Notes under the pieces: generated by a model
The model's database searches: none
Told to the model about the DNA's origin: nothing
What the model saw: the letters and a program-made list of their open reading frames with translations, nothing else
Position numbers and translations under genes: made by a program
Source: Taxillus chinensis
Lineage: Eukaryota; Streptophyta; Magnoliopsida; Santalales; Loranthaceae
Assembly (NCBI GenBank): GCA_023512835.1
Contig: CM042092.1
Location: forward strand, 54,132,400-54,196,399
Reading direction: 5' to 3'
DNA: 64,000 nucleotides
In this document: positions 39,579 to 50,488 of the stretch, piece after piece
How positions within the stretch are numbered: position 1 is the first letter of the stretch
Layout of the letters: the number at the start of each line of letters is the position of its first letter

Positions 39579-42265
39579 TTTGGGAAATTGAAGTACTAAT
39601 TTTTTTGGTTTGAAAACATTGAAGCTTTTTTTTGTTTTTTTTGTTTTTTTTGTTTTTGTTTTGTTTGGAAAACACATTTTTTGACAGAATTGAAACTAAA
39701 TCTACACATACATATTTGAATTTTTAACTATGGTGCACTGTCAAAATAAATGTGAGGTGTGTGCAAGTGGCATTCGAAAAATGAAAATAAATAAGAATGA
39801 CAACAATTAAGACCACTCTCTTTCTTCCCCTTTTTCTCTCTTTTTTTTTTCATATCACTCTCCCTTTTTCTTTGCTCTCTGTTTTTTTTCTTACTACTTG
39901 CTATTACAAATTACAACCCTGTATTAAGGCAACACAAAACAAAACAATATAATAATATACATATGCGTGAAGTGGAACAAAGTGAATCAAAATAAAGAGT
40001 AAAAAAAATAAATAAATAAAAATAAACTGACTCGAGCTCTAGCCTGAAATTCCTGTAGCAGCGGCGTTGACGGGTGGATGAAACTCCAAGAGCAGTCGGT
40101 CGGAATCGGGCTAGAGACAGGGTCCTGCTGGCAACGACTACGAATGGACCTTCTTTTTTGTTTTCGGTATTTGTTGCTGGAAATATGGAAAAAAAAAGGA
40201 ACGAAAATAAAATTGGGGAATTGACAATGATGTTGCAGACTTTCTACGTTTGGAATGGGGGTGAGTGTATTGTATGAATGCTGGCAAAGTGAAGAGAGAA
40301 GTGAGAAGAAAAGGAAAGAAAAAGAATTCGGATGGGATGTGTGTTGTTGTTGTTTTTTTCTTTTTGGGGGAGGCAGGAGTTGGGCGAATTTGAGATTGAA
40401 TGGCAGCAAATCTGGGCGTTCTTCCTTTTCTCTCTCTTTCCTGCAGGACGTCCTCTCTTTCTGGGTGTGATCTCTGCTTTTTTTTTTGTTTCGGGACTGC
40501 ACTCTTCCTCCTTTTTTCTCTGCCGCACCTCTTCTTTTCTTATCTCTCCTTTCTTGTTTGAACTCTCTGTTTTTCTTTCTTTTCTCTCTCTGTTTGCGTT
40601 GGGATGATGCTGGGGCATCTTTTTTTTTGATGTCTCGGTTGATCTCTCTCACGATGATGGCTCTTCTTTTTTTTCTCTCTCTTTTTCTTTTTTTTTTTTC
40701 TCCCTTTTTTGATCGCTCTCTTCAATGAAAAATAGGCTCTCTCCTTTCAATCCCCCTCTCGAACTCTCCCTACGCAGGGGCTGAAGACTGCATCTTAAGG
40801 GCTGCATAAAATTTTTGGCTGGATTCCCATTAATTGCTGCATTTAATGCTCTATTATGAAGGCAGCGTTTTTTAATTGCAGATTTTGTATTTTGTCTGGT
40901 GGACAGCTTGTGCGGGAAACAGGGGAGCTCGTGATTGCCTTTTTGAAGTTGTATTTTAGCAGCACATGTGGTTGACAGGTTGGTGAGAAATGATTCCTTG
41001 TCTGATGGCCAGCGCAGAAGATGGGTCTCGTGAAGCCAGCGAGAAGAATAAGCCAGCGAGGAAGCCAGCGAGAAAAATCAGCGAAGGCAAAAAAGGGTCG
41101 GAGGTTCGAAGTGTCGGCAGGTTGAAGAGTCGGCAGGGTCGAAGCTTCGGTGGGTCGAATTTCAGTGGGGCAAAAGTCAACGGTCAACGGGTTGAAGTGT
41201 CGGCAGGTCGAAGGTCAACGGTCAACGGGCCGAAAACTTATTGGTATTGCAGGTCAAGGTTCGAAGGTCGGAGTGTCGGCAGCGGGGCTTCGAGGCTTCG
41301 AGGGTCGAAGGTGGAAGGCGTACGGGTACCGCGGATCGAAGGTCGGAGTGTCGGCAGTGAGGCTTCGAGGCTTCGAGGCTCCGAGGCTTCGATGCTTCGA
41401 TGCTTCGAGGCTTCGAGGCTCCGAGGCTTCAATGCTTCGAGGCTTCAGGGCTTCGAGGCTTCGAGGCTTCGGGGCTTCGAGCTTCGGGGCTTCGAGCTTC
41501 GGGGCTTCGAGGCTTCGGGGCTTCGAGCTTCGGGGCTTCGAGGCTTCGAGGCTTCGGGGCTTCGAGGCTCCGAGGCTTCAATGCTTCGAGGCTTCAGGGC
41601 TTCGAGGCTTCGAGGCTTCGGGGCTTCGAGGCTTCGGGGCTTCGAGCTTCGGGGCTTCGAGGCTTCGGGGCTTCGAGCTTCGGGGCTTCGAGGCTTCGAG
41701 GCTTCGGGGCTTCGAGGCTTCGAAAGTCAACGAGTCGCAGTGTCGGCAGGTCAACGGTCAACAGTCAACTTTTTTTTTAACTCTTAATTACCTTTTTACC
41801 CCCACCAAAAATGCAAAAATGGGTAACCTTCCAGGAATTGTTTGGGGAGATCCGTATTCGCCTACATAGGCATTTTGAAGGGTTTCGCCTGATCACTTTT
41901 GCGGGTAGGTTGACCAGGGGCATTGACCGTCTTTTGGCGAGTTTGCCTTTTTCCAACGAAAGTTGTTTTGGCCATAACTTCTTCATTTTAGGTCCGATTT
42001 GAGCTTGGTCAAGTGCGTTGGTCTCCAATTTTCATCCTCCATCACCTGGTGTTGGTCTTGGGGTGCTTCAAGGACTTATAGCAGAAGTCATTAATTTTGA
42101 ACTCCCCTATCCGTGTCAATTGTATCCATCTCGTGCAGATTGGGGTAGACCATTCCTTGGAAGTATGGGATCATTGTGGACCTGTTCAACAAGGTATATG
42201 GCATGGGCAGAAAGGTATATCAAATGGGGTTAGTATGTCCAACCCGGACAAAATGGGGTCCAACA
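38963..42265 (-). mobile_element. 3' LTR of J
   Basis: 3303 bp, TGTCATCACTGG...GGGGTCCAACA on the plus strand. It contains long T runs (about 39440-39660), pyrimidine-rich tracts (40340-40740) and a TCGAGGCT array (41286-41724). It is 123 bp longer than the 5' LTR, largely because of that array. Confidence 0.93.
41286..41724. repeat. GGCTTCGAG short-period array in J 3' LTR
   Basis: About 440 bp built almost entirely of 7-10-bp units GGCTTCGAG, GGCTTCGGG, GAGCTTCGG and GGCTCCGAG. Preceding sequence (41090-41280) has looser GGTCGAAG units. The array is extremely CpG-rich for plant repeat DNA. Open frames across it (Leu/Arg/Gly/Phe/Glu-rich) are by-products of the repeat. Confidence 0.9.
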
Positions 42266-42480
42266 GCTGCCCCTCTTTGTGCACTGTTTGTATACAAACA
42301 GCGTACAAAGATAAAAGGGAGTCATTTTGGACGGGTTGGAGCACTTACCTGACTTACCTGGAGGAAGAAGTGAGACGGTTGGGGTTTGTCCCCGAGAGGG
42401 AAAAGGGGCTTCACAGGGCGGTGTGCTTGGATAATACTTTGATGAGGCATCTAAGGCCGCTTGCTACCGGAGATTGAAAG
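42266..42480 (-). other. Polypurine tract of J and adjacent UTR
   Basis: On the minus strand AAAGAGGGGCAGC (about 42266-42278) lies directly before the 3' LTR. The remainder is non-coding. Confidence 0.8.
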
Positions 42481-43437
42481 CCTACAACAATGACAGGCTT
42501 GAACTGAAAAAGAGAAAAGGCCCACAACAATGATGGGCGTGAACTAAAAGTTGAAAGGCCCACAGCAACGATAGGCTCGAATTGAAAGATGGAAAAAAGG
42601 CCCACAACAATGATAGGCTTGAATTAAAAACTGAAAGGCCCACAGCAACGATAGGCTCAAATTAAAAATGGAAAAAGGCCCACAACAATGATGGGCTTGA
42701 ATTGAAAACGGATAGCCCACAGCAACGATAGGCTTGAATTGAAAATGGATAGCCCACAGCAACGATAGGCTTAAATTGGAACTGGATAGCCCACATCAAC
42801 GATAGGCTTGAAGTGAAAACGGGAAAACCCACAGCAACGATAGGCTTAAAGTGAAAAATGGGATAAGCCCACAGCAGCGATAGGCTTAAAGTGAAAACGG
42901 GAAAGGCCCACTGCAACGATAGGCTTGAATTGAAAAACGGGAAAGCCCACAGCAACGATAGGCTTAAAGTGAAAAGTGAAAGGCCCACTGCAACGATAGG
43001 CTTGAATTAAAAAACGGGAAAGCCCACAGCAACGATAGGCTTAAAGTGAAAAATGAAAGGCCCACTGCAACGATAGGCTTGAATTGGAAAACGGGAAAGC
43101 CCATAGCAACGATAGGCTTAAAGTGAAAACGGGAAAGCCCACAGCAACGATAGGCTTGAAGTGAAAAATGAAAGGCCCACTGTAACGATAGGCTTGAATT
43201 GAAAAATGGGAAAGCCCACAGCAACGATAGGCTTAAAGTGAAAACGGGAAAGCCCACAGCGACGATAGGCTTGAAGTGAAAAATGAAAGGCCCACTATAA
43301 CGATAGGCTTGAATTGAAAAACAGGAAAGCCCACAGCAACGATAGGCTTAAAGTGAAAACGGGAAAGCCCACAGCAACGATAGGCTTAAATTAAAAAATG
43401 GAAAGCCCTACAGCAACGATAGGCTTAAACTAGAAAG
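42481..43437 (-). repeat. Minisatellite of 25 units, about 38 bp, in J 3' UTR
   Basis: I count 25 units around the core CCCACAGCAACGATAGGCTT followed by (A/G)A(A/T)TTGAAAA or AAGTGAAAA and a GGAAAG-type link. Units 13-16 alternate as dimers. Units 17-19 and 20-22 form two copies of a trimer (about 115 bp) with the order CAGC/AAAGT, CAGC/GAAGT, CTGT or CTAT/GAATT. The leftmost units are more diverged. Ogre/Tat 3' UTRs are known to carry such arrays. Confidence 0.92.
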
Positions 43438-44647
43438 ACTTGTTGGAGACATCAAATGGTATTTGGGGGAATGCTTGAAGGAATTGGTGAGTTTGGGAAG
43501 TAACCCAATTTAAGCTCCCTCTACGAGTTCACTCAAGGAGATCGCTCTACGAGGTGACCCAAAATGGGAAAAGTTTGTCAATTGCCAAAAGGGATGCGCT
43601 TAGAGCTTGGGGAAATTGCAAAGGAAGAGGTGTACAGTTGAACGAAGAAAAGCTAGGATAGCTTGAAGAGAAGTTGGCTGAATATGAGCTCCTAGGATCT
43701 CCAGGGGCAGCAAAATTCCTGCAATTACAGAGCATGTTGAATGTATGCCAATGATGCATGGACTGCAATGTGCTGTATGCGGGGGTGCATAAACCTCAAC
43801 TTGTGGTGAAATATGATGCAATGTGATGCCATGCGATGTATGCATTGAAATGCCATGTGATGTATCACCGAGGGTTTTTTGTTGTTGGAGAGGTTGGCTA
43901 ACATTCAACTTGTTGGGGAACAACATTCTCTTTGGATGGAAAGTCCGTCCTGTCTTTGCTGGGGAACTCCCTGTTGTGCATGAAGGGTCTGTTAAATTTC
44001 GCTTCGCCATATTGAGGAGCTTGATTTGACAACTTCTCTGGGGATAGTGATATCCCGTGGAGATATGAGTACTCCGAATTGGGGGCTTTAAGTTGTTTGA
44101 GGATTTTGAGCTTGGCCCTACTCATAAGGCAATGCTAGAAGAGTTTACTGGGGATTTAAGATGTTCTACTTAAATGTGAAATGAAGAAGATGTAACATGA
44201 TTAAAGAGATAAAAAAGATTTTTGCTGGTTTAATTCCACAAAACATATTTATATCATAAAAAGTGTCATATTGTCATAATCCGATAAACAGAATCGCAAG
44301 TCTTTAAAAGCATAATGTACAAATTTGATTCGAGTGTGCCGCAGGTTTGACCAAGTCTTCCCTGTTTGCGATCTTTGTTTTTGGATGATGTTGTCTCTAC
44401 TGCTTATAATGGACCCTTTGTTGTGATCCTGATCCCTTCAGTTTCTGACTGAACTGATTTCACCCTTCAAGATTTATTGCTGGCTTTGTATTTTACCCTT
44501 GGTGCCCTTTCGGGTTTTCACCATGTCCGCCTTTGTTTTCTTTTTTTGTCTTTTGTTGGAGCTTTGTATTTTACCCTTGGTGCCCTTTCAGGTTTTCACC
44601 AAGTCCGCTCATTGCAAGAAAGAGAATCTGGTTGGGAGGCATGAGAG
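43438..44647 (-). other. 3' UTR of J, no gene
   Basis: About 1.2 kb between the integrase stop and the minisatellite. It has no credible coding frame. It contains a short direct repeat (GCTTTGTATTTTACCCTTGG at about 44481 and 44561) and ATG(C/T)AATG-type repeats near 43810-43860. Confidence 0.7.
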
Positions 44648-45640
44648 TTAAGCATAAAACTTTTTGACGGCATCGCTATTCACTGGATTAGGAAGCTCGT
44701 CTCCGTCCATTTTGGCAAGGATCAATGCGCCTCCTGAGAATGCTTTTTTCACAACATATGGGCCTTCATAATTGGGAGTCCACTTGCCTCTATAGTCATG
44801 TTGAATTGGCAAGATCTTCTTGAGGACAAGATCACCCTCTTGAAAGCTTCTGGGCTTCACCTTTTTATTGTAATTGTTCATCATTCTCTGTTGATACAGC
44901 TGTCCTCTGCAAACTGCTGCCAAGCGCTTGCCTTCGATTAAATTCAACTGCTCATAACGACTTTGGGCCCATTCTGCTTCTTCGAGCTGAGTGTCCTTAA
45001 GTATTCGGAGGGAAGGTATCTCCATTTCGACCGGTAGAACTGCTTCCATGCCATAGACCAAAGAAAATGGAGTTGCCCCAGTCGATGTACGCACTGAGGT
45101 ACGGTAAGCATGCAAAGCGTAAGGTAGCTTCTCGTGCCAATCTTTGTATGTTTCGGTCATCTTTCTGATAATATTTTTGATGTTCTTGTTGGCTACCTCG
45201 ACTGCTCCATTCATCTTTGGGCGATAAGGGGTCGAGTTGCGGTGTTGAATTTTGTATGTTTCGCACAACCTCTCTATCATCCGGCTGTTCAAATTGGCAG
45301 CATTGTCCGTTATGATCTGCTCGGGAAGACCATATCGGCATATGATATTGTTCCGTATAAATCGAAGTACCACAACCTGTGTGACATTAGCGTATGATGC
45401 TGCTTCTACCCACTTGGTGAAGTAATCAATGGCTACCAAAATGAAACGATGACCATTAGACGCTTTTGGAGATATTGGTCCGATAACGTCAATGCCCCAA
45501 AGTGAGAACGGCCATGGGGAGACCATCACGTGTAGTTTAGATGGCGGTACTTGAATCTTGTCGCCATAAATTTGACACTTGAGGCATTTGCGCACATATT
45601 CAATGCAATCTTTTTCCATGGTGACCCAATAGTAGCCCAT
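44648..45640 (-). pseudogene. pol: Integrase of J
   Basis: An open frame of 330 codons. It has the end of the zinc domain (CLKCQIYGDK), the core with LWGIDVIGPIS (Asp), QIITDNAANLNSRMIERLC (Asp) and PKMNGAVEVANKNIKNIIRK (Glu), and the conserved LPYALHAYRTSVRTSTGATP. The C-terminal GPYVVKKAFSGGALILA domain ends in FYA with a stop at 44648-44650. No chromodomain follows, as expected for Tat/Athila-type elements. This is the longest intact coding module of J, but the HH half of the zinc finger lies upstream in another frame. Confidence 0.92.
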
Positions 45641-46430
45641 TCACATGATTTGTCTTGTTAATGCATGTCCGTTTGCATGTGAACCACATTCCCCTTCGTG
45701 CACTTCTTTCATGATTTGCGTTGATTCTTCTTTTGCCACACACCGCAATAGCACCATGTCGTGGTTTCTCTTATACAGAATTGAGCCATCGAAATAATAG
45801 TTGGATGCAGACCTTCGGATATTTCTTTTATCAGATTCAGTGGCCTCTGCTGGGTATTCTTGCTTAAGTAAATATTGTTTGACGTCCTCAAACCAAGGTT
45901 TTTTCTTCAGGTATGTCCTTCAATGGCCATGCAATGTGCAGGAGCATCTTGTATACGGATATCGAAAGACTGAACTTCCAACTTTGTGTCTAGTCGAAGG
46001 AGGGAGGCTAGATTTGCCAGCGCGTTAGGGAGCTGGTTGCATTCCCTGGGCATATGCTCAAATGTGATGTCTTCGAATTGCTCGGCTAACTCGTAACATA
46101 TTTCCGATATGGGATTAATTTGTGGTTTCGAGTCTCCCATTCACCCCTTACTTGAAAAATGATGAGTGCCGAATCGCCGAACACTCGCAATTTTTTGATT
46201 CCTTTGTGAATGGCTTCTTGAAGTCCCATCACACAAGCCTCATACTCTGCCACATTGTTTGTACAAGGGAAGGTTAGCTTTGCCGCCATGGGGAAATGTT
46301 CGCCTTTTGGGGATATCAGGATGGCCCCAACACCGTGACCTAAGAGACTAGAGGCTCCATCGAACCACATCGTCCATATGTCTGATACTTCGGCCGAAAT
46401 GATGTTAATGTGCTCATCCTGGGAAGCCAA
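45641..46430 (-). pseudogene. pol: Second (archaeal-type) RNase H of J and linker to integrase
   Basis: This frame starts MASQDEHINII and reads WTMWFDGASSLLGHGVGAIL with the first catalytic Asp, NNVAEYEACVMGLQEAIHKG with Glu, and LRVFGDSALIIFQVRGEWE with Asp. After a frameshift near 46135, FEHMPRECNQLPNALANLAS supplies the last conserved block. This is the additional RNase H typical of Tat/Ogre elements, next to the ordinary one at 46431-46830. The region 45641-45906 links to integrase and is frameshifted. Confidence 0.88.
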
Positions 46431-46830
46431 TAGTCATGGGCTCAAAATCTTCCAGCGCTCTATGTGCCGGATAGTCGGCTATCGCACTTCCTTTTATGGC
46501 TTTTTGAGGTACGTAGATGATATCATACTCCGATAGGATCAATCGCCATTTGGCGATTCTTCCAGAAATGGATGGTTTTTCCAAGAGATATTTGAGCGGA
46601 TCATGCCTTGAAATCAGCCAAGTAGTATGATAAAGAGTGTATTGCCTCAATCTTCTCGTTATCCAGACAAGAGCACAGCACGTCTTCTCCAAGGGTGTGT
46701 AGTTTTCTTCATTAATGGTGAACTTCTTGCTGAGGTAATAAATGGCCTGCTCCTTCTTGCCTGTAGAATCTTGTTGCCCCAAGACACAACCCATCGCTGA
46801 CTCCTGAACGGTCAAGTATAAGATCGAGGT
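46431..46830 (-). pseudogene. pol: First RNase H of J
   Basis: The ordinary gypsy RNase H: MGCVLGQQDSTGKKEQAIYY, LSKKFTINEENYTPLEKTCC, ALVWITRRLRQYTLYHTTWL, ISRHDPLKYLLEKP and GRIAKWRLILSEYDI. It is in frame with RT, separated by one stop at about 46831-46833. It ends AIADYPAHRALEDFEP, after which the frame changes to the second RNase H. Confidence 0.88.
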
Positions 46831-47682
46831 CTATCCCAGTCCTGGTGGGATCAAAATGGGTGGATTGGACAGATATTGCTTGATCTTGTCAAAAGCTTCT
46901 TGACATTTGTCATTCCAAATTTCTGGGTTATTCTTTCGTAAAGTCTTGAAAATGGGTTCACATGTGGCTGTCAGCTGGGAAATAAATCGGGCAATATAAT
47001 TCAGTCGCCCTAGGAATCCTCTAACCTCCTTGATGGTCTGTGGTGGCGGCATCTCTTGGATAGCTCGAACTTTATCTAGATCGATTTCCACTCCTTTTTG
47101 GCTCACAATGAAACCCAACAGTCTTCCCGACATGGCTCCGAAAGTGCACTTTTCGGGGTTCAATTTCAGTTGATATTTCCATAGCCTGTTAAAGAGCTTG
47201 CGGAGTACTTCGATATGATCTTCAGTGCTTCGAGATTTGGCTATCATGTCGTCCACATATACCTCGACTTCTTTGTGCATCATGTCGTGGAATAGGGTCA
47301 CCATGGCTCGCTGATAAGTTGCCCCTGCATTCCTCAGGCCAAAAGGCATCACATTATAGCAAAAGGTGCCCCAAAGTGTCGTGAATGTGGTCCTCTCTTT
47401 GTGTTCGGGGGCCATACGAATTTGATTATAGCCCGAGAAACCATCCATGAAGGAGAATAGGGCATGTTTTGCTGTATTATCCACTAAGGTGTCAATATGA
47501 GGAAGCGGGAAGTTGTCTTTTGGACTGGCCCAATTCAGATCTCTATAGTCGACACACATGCGTACTTTGCCCCCTTTCTTTGGTACTGGTACAACATTAG
47601 CGACCCATTCTGGATAGTGGGAGACACTTAGGAAACCTGCATCCCATTGCTTTTTGACTTCTTCTTTAATCTTCAGCATCAT
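46831..47682 (-). pseudogene. pol: Reverse transcriptase of J
   Basis: Gypsy RT with IKEEVKKQWDAGFLSVSHYP, VVPVPKKGGKVRMCVDYRDL, DNFPLPHIDTLVDN, FSFMDGFSGYNQIRMAPEH, YNVMPFGLRNAGATYQRAMV and the catalytic YVDDMIAKS, then GFIVSQKGVEIDLDKVRAI. It is open through 284 codons. The wording NAGATYQRAM and YVDDMIAKS is characteristic of the Tat/Athila branch. Confidence 0.93.
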
Positions 47683-48106
47683 CTCCTGGCCTCATTCTTC
47701 GCAATTTCTTGTCTGGCTTGCACTCGGCTTCACGGGTATGTGATGTTGCACTATATCTGTGTCTAATCCGGGCATATCTTGGTATGACCATGCAAAAATG
47801 TCGATGTAGCTTCTCAACGCTCGATTAACCGCCTCCCCGATGTCGGTAGCTATCAAAGACCCCACCCTCAATTCTTTTGGTTCGGCTATCGTCCCCAAAT
47901 TCACTGTTTCTACTGGGTCTTCACTTGGAACGGATAAACGGTCTTCCCTTTCCAATAGGCGTATAATCTCCCCTGGTAGCTCAGGTGTCTCTTCTATCTC
48001 ATTCTCATCAGCTTCAAACACGGGCTACTCCCAGTTTGGACTTTGGTCAAACCTTTGGCATCTCGTTTCGCTTTCGCATACTATGTTTTCATTGACCTTG
48101 TGATAC
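47683..48106 (-). pseudogene. pol: Pol N-terminal exon of J, after the intron
   Basis: Starts at the 3' splice site (48106) with YHKVNENIVCESETRC and RFDQSPNWE. It has one in-frame TAG (48027-48025), then continues PVFEADENEIEETPELPGEI and FAWSYQDMPGLDTDIVQHHI up to the RT. The latter motif precedes RT in all Tat/Ogre-type polyproteins. A frameshift near 47690 leads into the RT frame. Confidence 0.82.
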
Positions 48107-48287
48107 CTGTTTATAAGAGAATGACAAGTTGATAACCAAATATGATATGCATATGTGATGAATGGAATGCACCATGAAAGATTTGAAAAACACATTTTAT
48201 TGGAAGGTTTAAGGAAAAACAAATGTTCATAGCTTCAAAGTACATTAGAATAGAATACATTAAATCCCAGTGACCCGTAAGCATTAC
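48107..48287 (-). other. Putative 181-bp GT-AG intron of J
   Basis: On the minus strand the 5' site is CCCATAAT/GTAATGC (intron starts at 48287) and the 3' site is TTATAAACAG/GTATCAC (intron ends at 48107). The segment is A/T-rich, as plant introns are. Splicing joins ATA-AT and G-TAT so that LPI is followed by MYHKVNEN in one frame, while unspliced RNA hits TAA at once. An intron at this place between protease and RT is a known feature of Ogre elements. Confidence 0.75.
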
Positions 48288-48745
48288 ATTATGGGGAGGT
48301 CCAGGTTGGTCCAATTGTTCAGTGGCTGGTTGGGATCCTCTCGCACTAACTGAACCATCTCGCTTGGTACATGCTCATTTATGTCCAGTACGGCTATAAT
48401 CCCCATCTTGGGCTCAGGTTGGCTTTTATGGATAAACCCTCCACTTCGGAATGTAACATTCAAAGGGGGAAAGCTTCTCCTTTCTTCTTGTACTGGCCTT
48501 TTCTGCAATCTTGCCATTCTGACTTCCCTCTTCTTGATAGCTTCTCTCTGTCTGTCAGCTTTTGTAGGGACGTAGCCTAGCCCAAACTTTTCGGTATTTT
48601 CTCGGATGGTCAGGGGTTTCTGAATCCCTTGAGCTGTCAGGCCTAATCCTTGCCCCGGTTTGTACCCCTGTTTGATCATAGTGGCCGCAACCATTTTTGT
48701 TGCCTTCGAGAGACGATGGTCCTGGGCGGAGGCGACATTTACCAT
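48288..48745 (-). pseudogene. G-patch-like domain region of J
   Basis: Follows the protease. The visible G-patch is ATKMVAATMIKQGYKPGQGL, then GLTAQGIQKPL and FGLGYVPTKADRQREA, within a basic region (KKREVRMARLQKRP). G-patch domains bind nucleic acid or RNA helicases and occur next to protease in some retroviruses and plant Tat-type elements. The frame is open for 153 codons and runs into the intron at 48287. Confidence 0.8.
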
Positions 48746-50488
48746 CTCAAAAGCCCGATAGGAGCATTCGGCACATCTTCGTTGCTTTCAACATAAGGGA
48801 TCGATGCCGGTTTGGTGACGAGGAAGCTTGTCTCTCCAGGAGATGCGAGATGAGCTGGTCCCCCATTACAAACTTCATCTTTTGGTGGAGACCGGACGTC
48901 ACCGCCCTTGCCATGTGGATCCAGGGTCTTCCCAAGAAACATTGTAATATGGAGTGATGTCCATTACCTGAAATTCCACCGTAAAAGTAGTTGGCCCAAT
49001 CATGAGTGGAACATCCAGAGTTCCCACCACGTCACGCTTTCCTCCATCGAATGCCCGTACCTTCATCGTACAGGGACGCATATAGGACATGTCAATTGGA
49101 AGCTTCCGCAGTATATGCAAGGGCATAATGTTCAAGGCTGAGCCGTTGTCAATAAGTACACGGGCTATGGTGTGCTCCTTGCATTTGACCGTGATGTGCA
49201 GAGCTTTGATGTGCCCCTTTCCTTCTTGGGGTAGCTCATCATCTCCAAAGCTAATTACGTTATTCAGGATGAGGTTACTGGTGAGTCCATCCACATTCGT
49301 GACTGAGATGGTTGGAGGAATGTAGGCTTGGCTTAGAACCTTCAGCAGTGCTTCCCGGTGAGGTTGGGAATCCATCATTAATGAGAGTAAGGAGATGCGA
49401 GCCGGTTGCCGACTTAATTGATTCACAATATTATACTCGCTCTGCTTCATGAGTTTCAGAAATTCTGTGGTTTCTACTTCAGTGATCGGTGTTCCCTTCT
49501 TTGTTGCTTCCAGTGTAGGCTCAATGTCTTGTTCTACAGCTTTTTCTTTCCTTGCTTTGTCAACTATCTCAGGGGCATAAGCCCGACCGCTCCTGGTCTT
49601 CTTTTCTGCTATAGCGGTGGCTCCCTGGACTACTTCACAACTGTAATTCCATGGGACTGCTTTATCAGTTTTATAGGGGAAAGGAGCAGGAACACCTATG
49701 GTGAGGGGTGCAATTCCATGCGGTAGTTGTGGGATTTCGGTCCTTTCCCCCTTGTCTGGCACGAGGCTTGAGGCATGGATAGTGAGAGGCTTGATTCCAT
49801 GTGGCAGTAACGGGTTCTCCGGAGCCTTAACAGTTAAGACAAGGGGTGTTGGCACCCATGGCAATTTGTGTGAATGATCTTCTTGGATCATGTGGCTTTG
49901 GTTGTCCATTCCTCCTCTTAAGAATTCTATCATCCTTTGGTCCATGAGTTTTTGCACCACCTCGGAAAACTCAGTGCATTCTGCGATGTCATGTCCCCGT
50001 GACATCTTGTGATAAGGGCATTGTTTTTCCCCATCTATTCCTTTTCCTGCCCTTGGCGTGTCTTTAGTAAGTATATAGCCATGTTCCCGAATGTGAGTAA
50101 ACAAATGTGTTTTCTCCATTTGTACTTGGGAGACCGTTTCCAGCCGAGCTTCATTTTCGATACTAGCAACATTATTGGAGTGTTCTGGGAGAGGATTGCT
50201 GTTCACATTCGGTGTCCCAGACAGTGCGGAGAAATCCAGCCATTTTGCATCCTTTAATGCCTGAACCTTCCTTTTGAATGTTATACAATTCTCGATATCA
50301 TGTCCGGCTCCACCTGCATGATACTCACATCTAGCATCTGGCTTATACCAGGCCGGGGGAGGAGTCTTTATTTCTCCCAAGGGTATAGGAGTTACCATCC
50401 TTGCTTCTAAAAGCTTGGGATATAATTCGGCATATGTCATTGGGATCGGGTCGAACTCCTGTCGTGGTCGGCGAGAAGCCTGATTCAC
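48746..50488 (-). pseudogene. gag-pro: Gag C-terminal zinc-like motifs and aspartic protease of J
   Basis: The frame 50488-48899 has two Cys/His groups, CEYHAGGAGHDIENC and CPYHKMSRGHDIAEC, the CxYHx8HxxxxC type used by Tat-lineage gag in place of CCHC. A repeated PHGI.PLTI motif follows. The protease shows HTIARVLIDNGSALNIMPLH (D-N-G-S) and LDVPLMIGPTTFTVEFQV. Its end (RPWIHMARAVTSGLHQKMKF) lies in another frame after frameshifts near 48930 and 48835. The frame otherwise stays open for 529 codons. Confidence 0.88.

Noticed and set aside
39367..39675. Lys-rich frames here and at 54453-54855
   Set aside because: Translations of T runs in the J LTR.
40244..40728. Basic or Phe/Leu-rich frames on both strands (also 55058-55960)
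   Set aside because: Pyrimidine-rich LTR sequence; frames on both strands with no recognisable domain.
40990..41869. Long overlapping Arg/Leu/Gly/Phe-rich open frames (also 56174-57029)
   Set aside because: They run across the GGCTTCGAG array, and several frames are open at once because the repeat lacks stops. No domain, and no conservation beyond the repeat.
42411..43257. Ser/Leu/Trp-rich minus-strand frames
   Set aside because: By-products of the 38-bp minisatellite in J's 3' UTR.
42481..43437. Regular repeats that could suggest a CRISPR array
   Set aside because: Units are contiguous without unique spacers, lie in a plant retrotransposon UTR, and have no cas genes.
43823..44125. Small frames in J 3' UTR
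   Set aside because: No similarity to anything recognised; short and on both strands.
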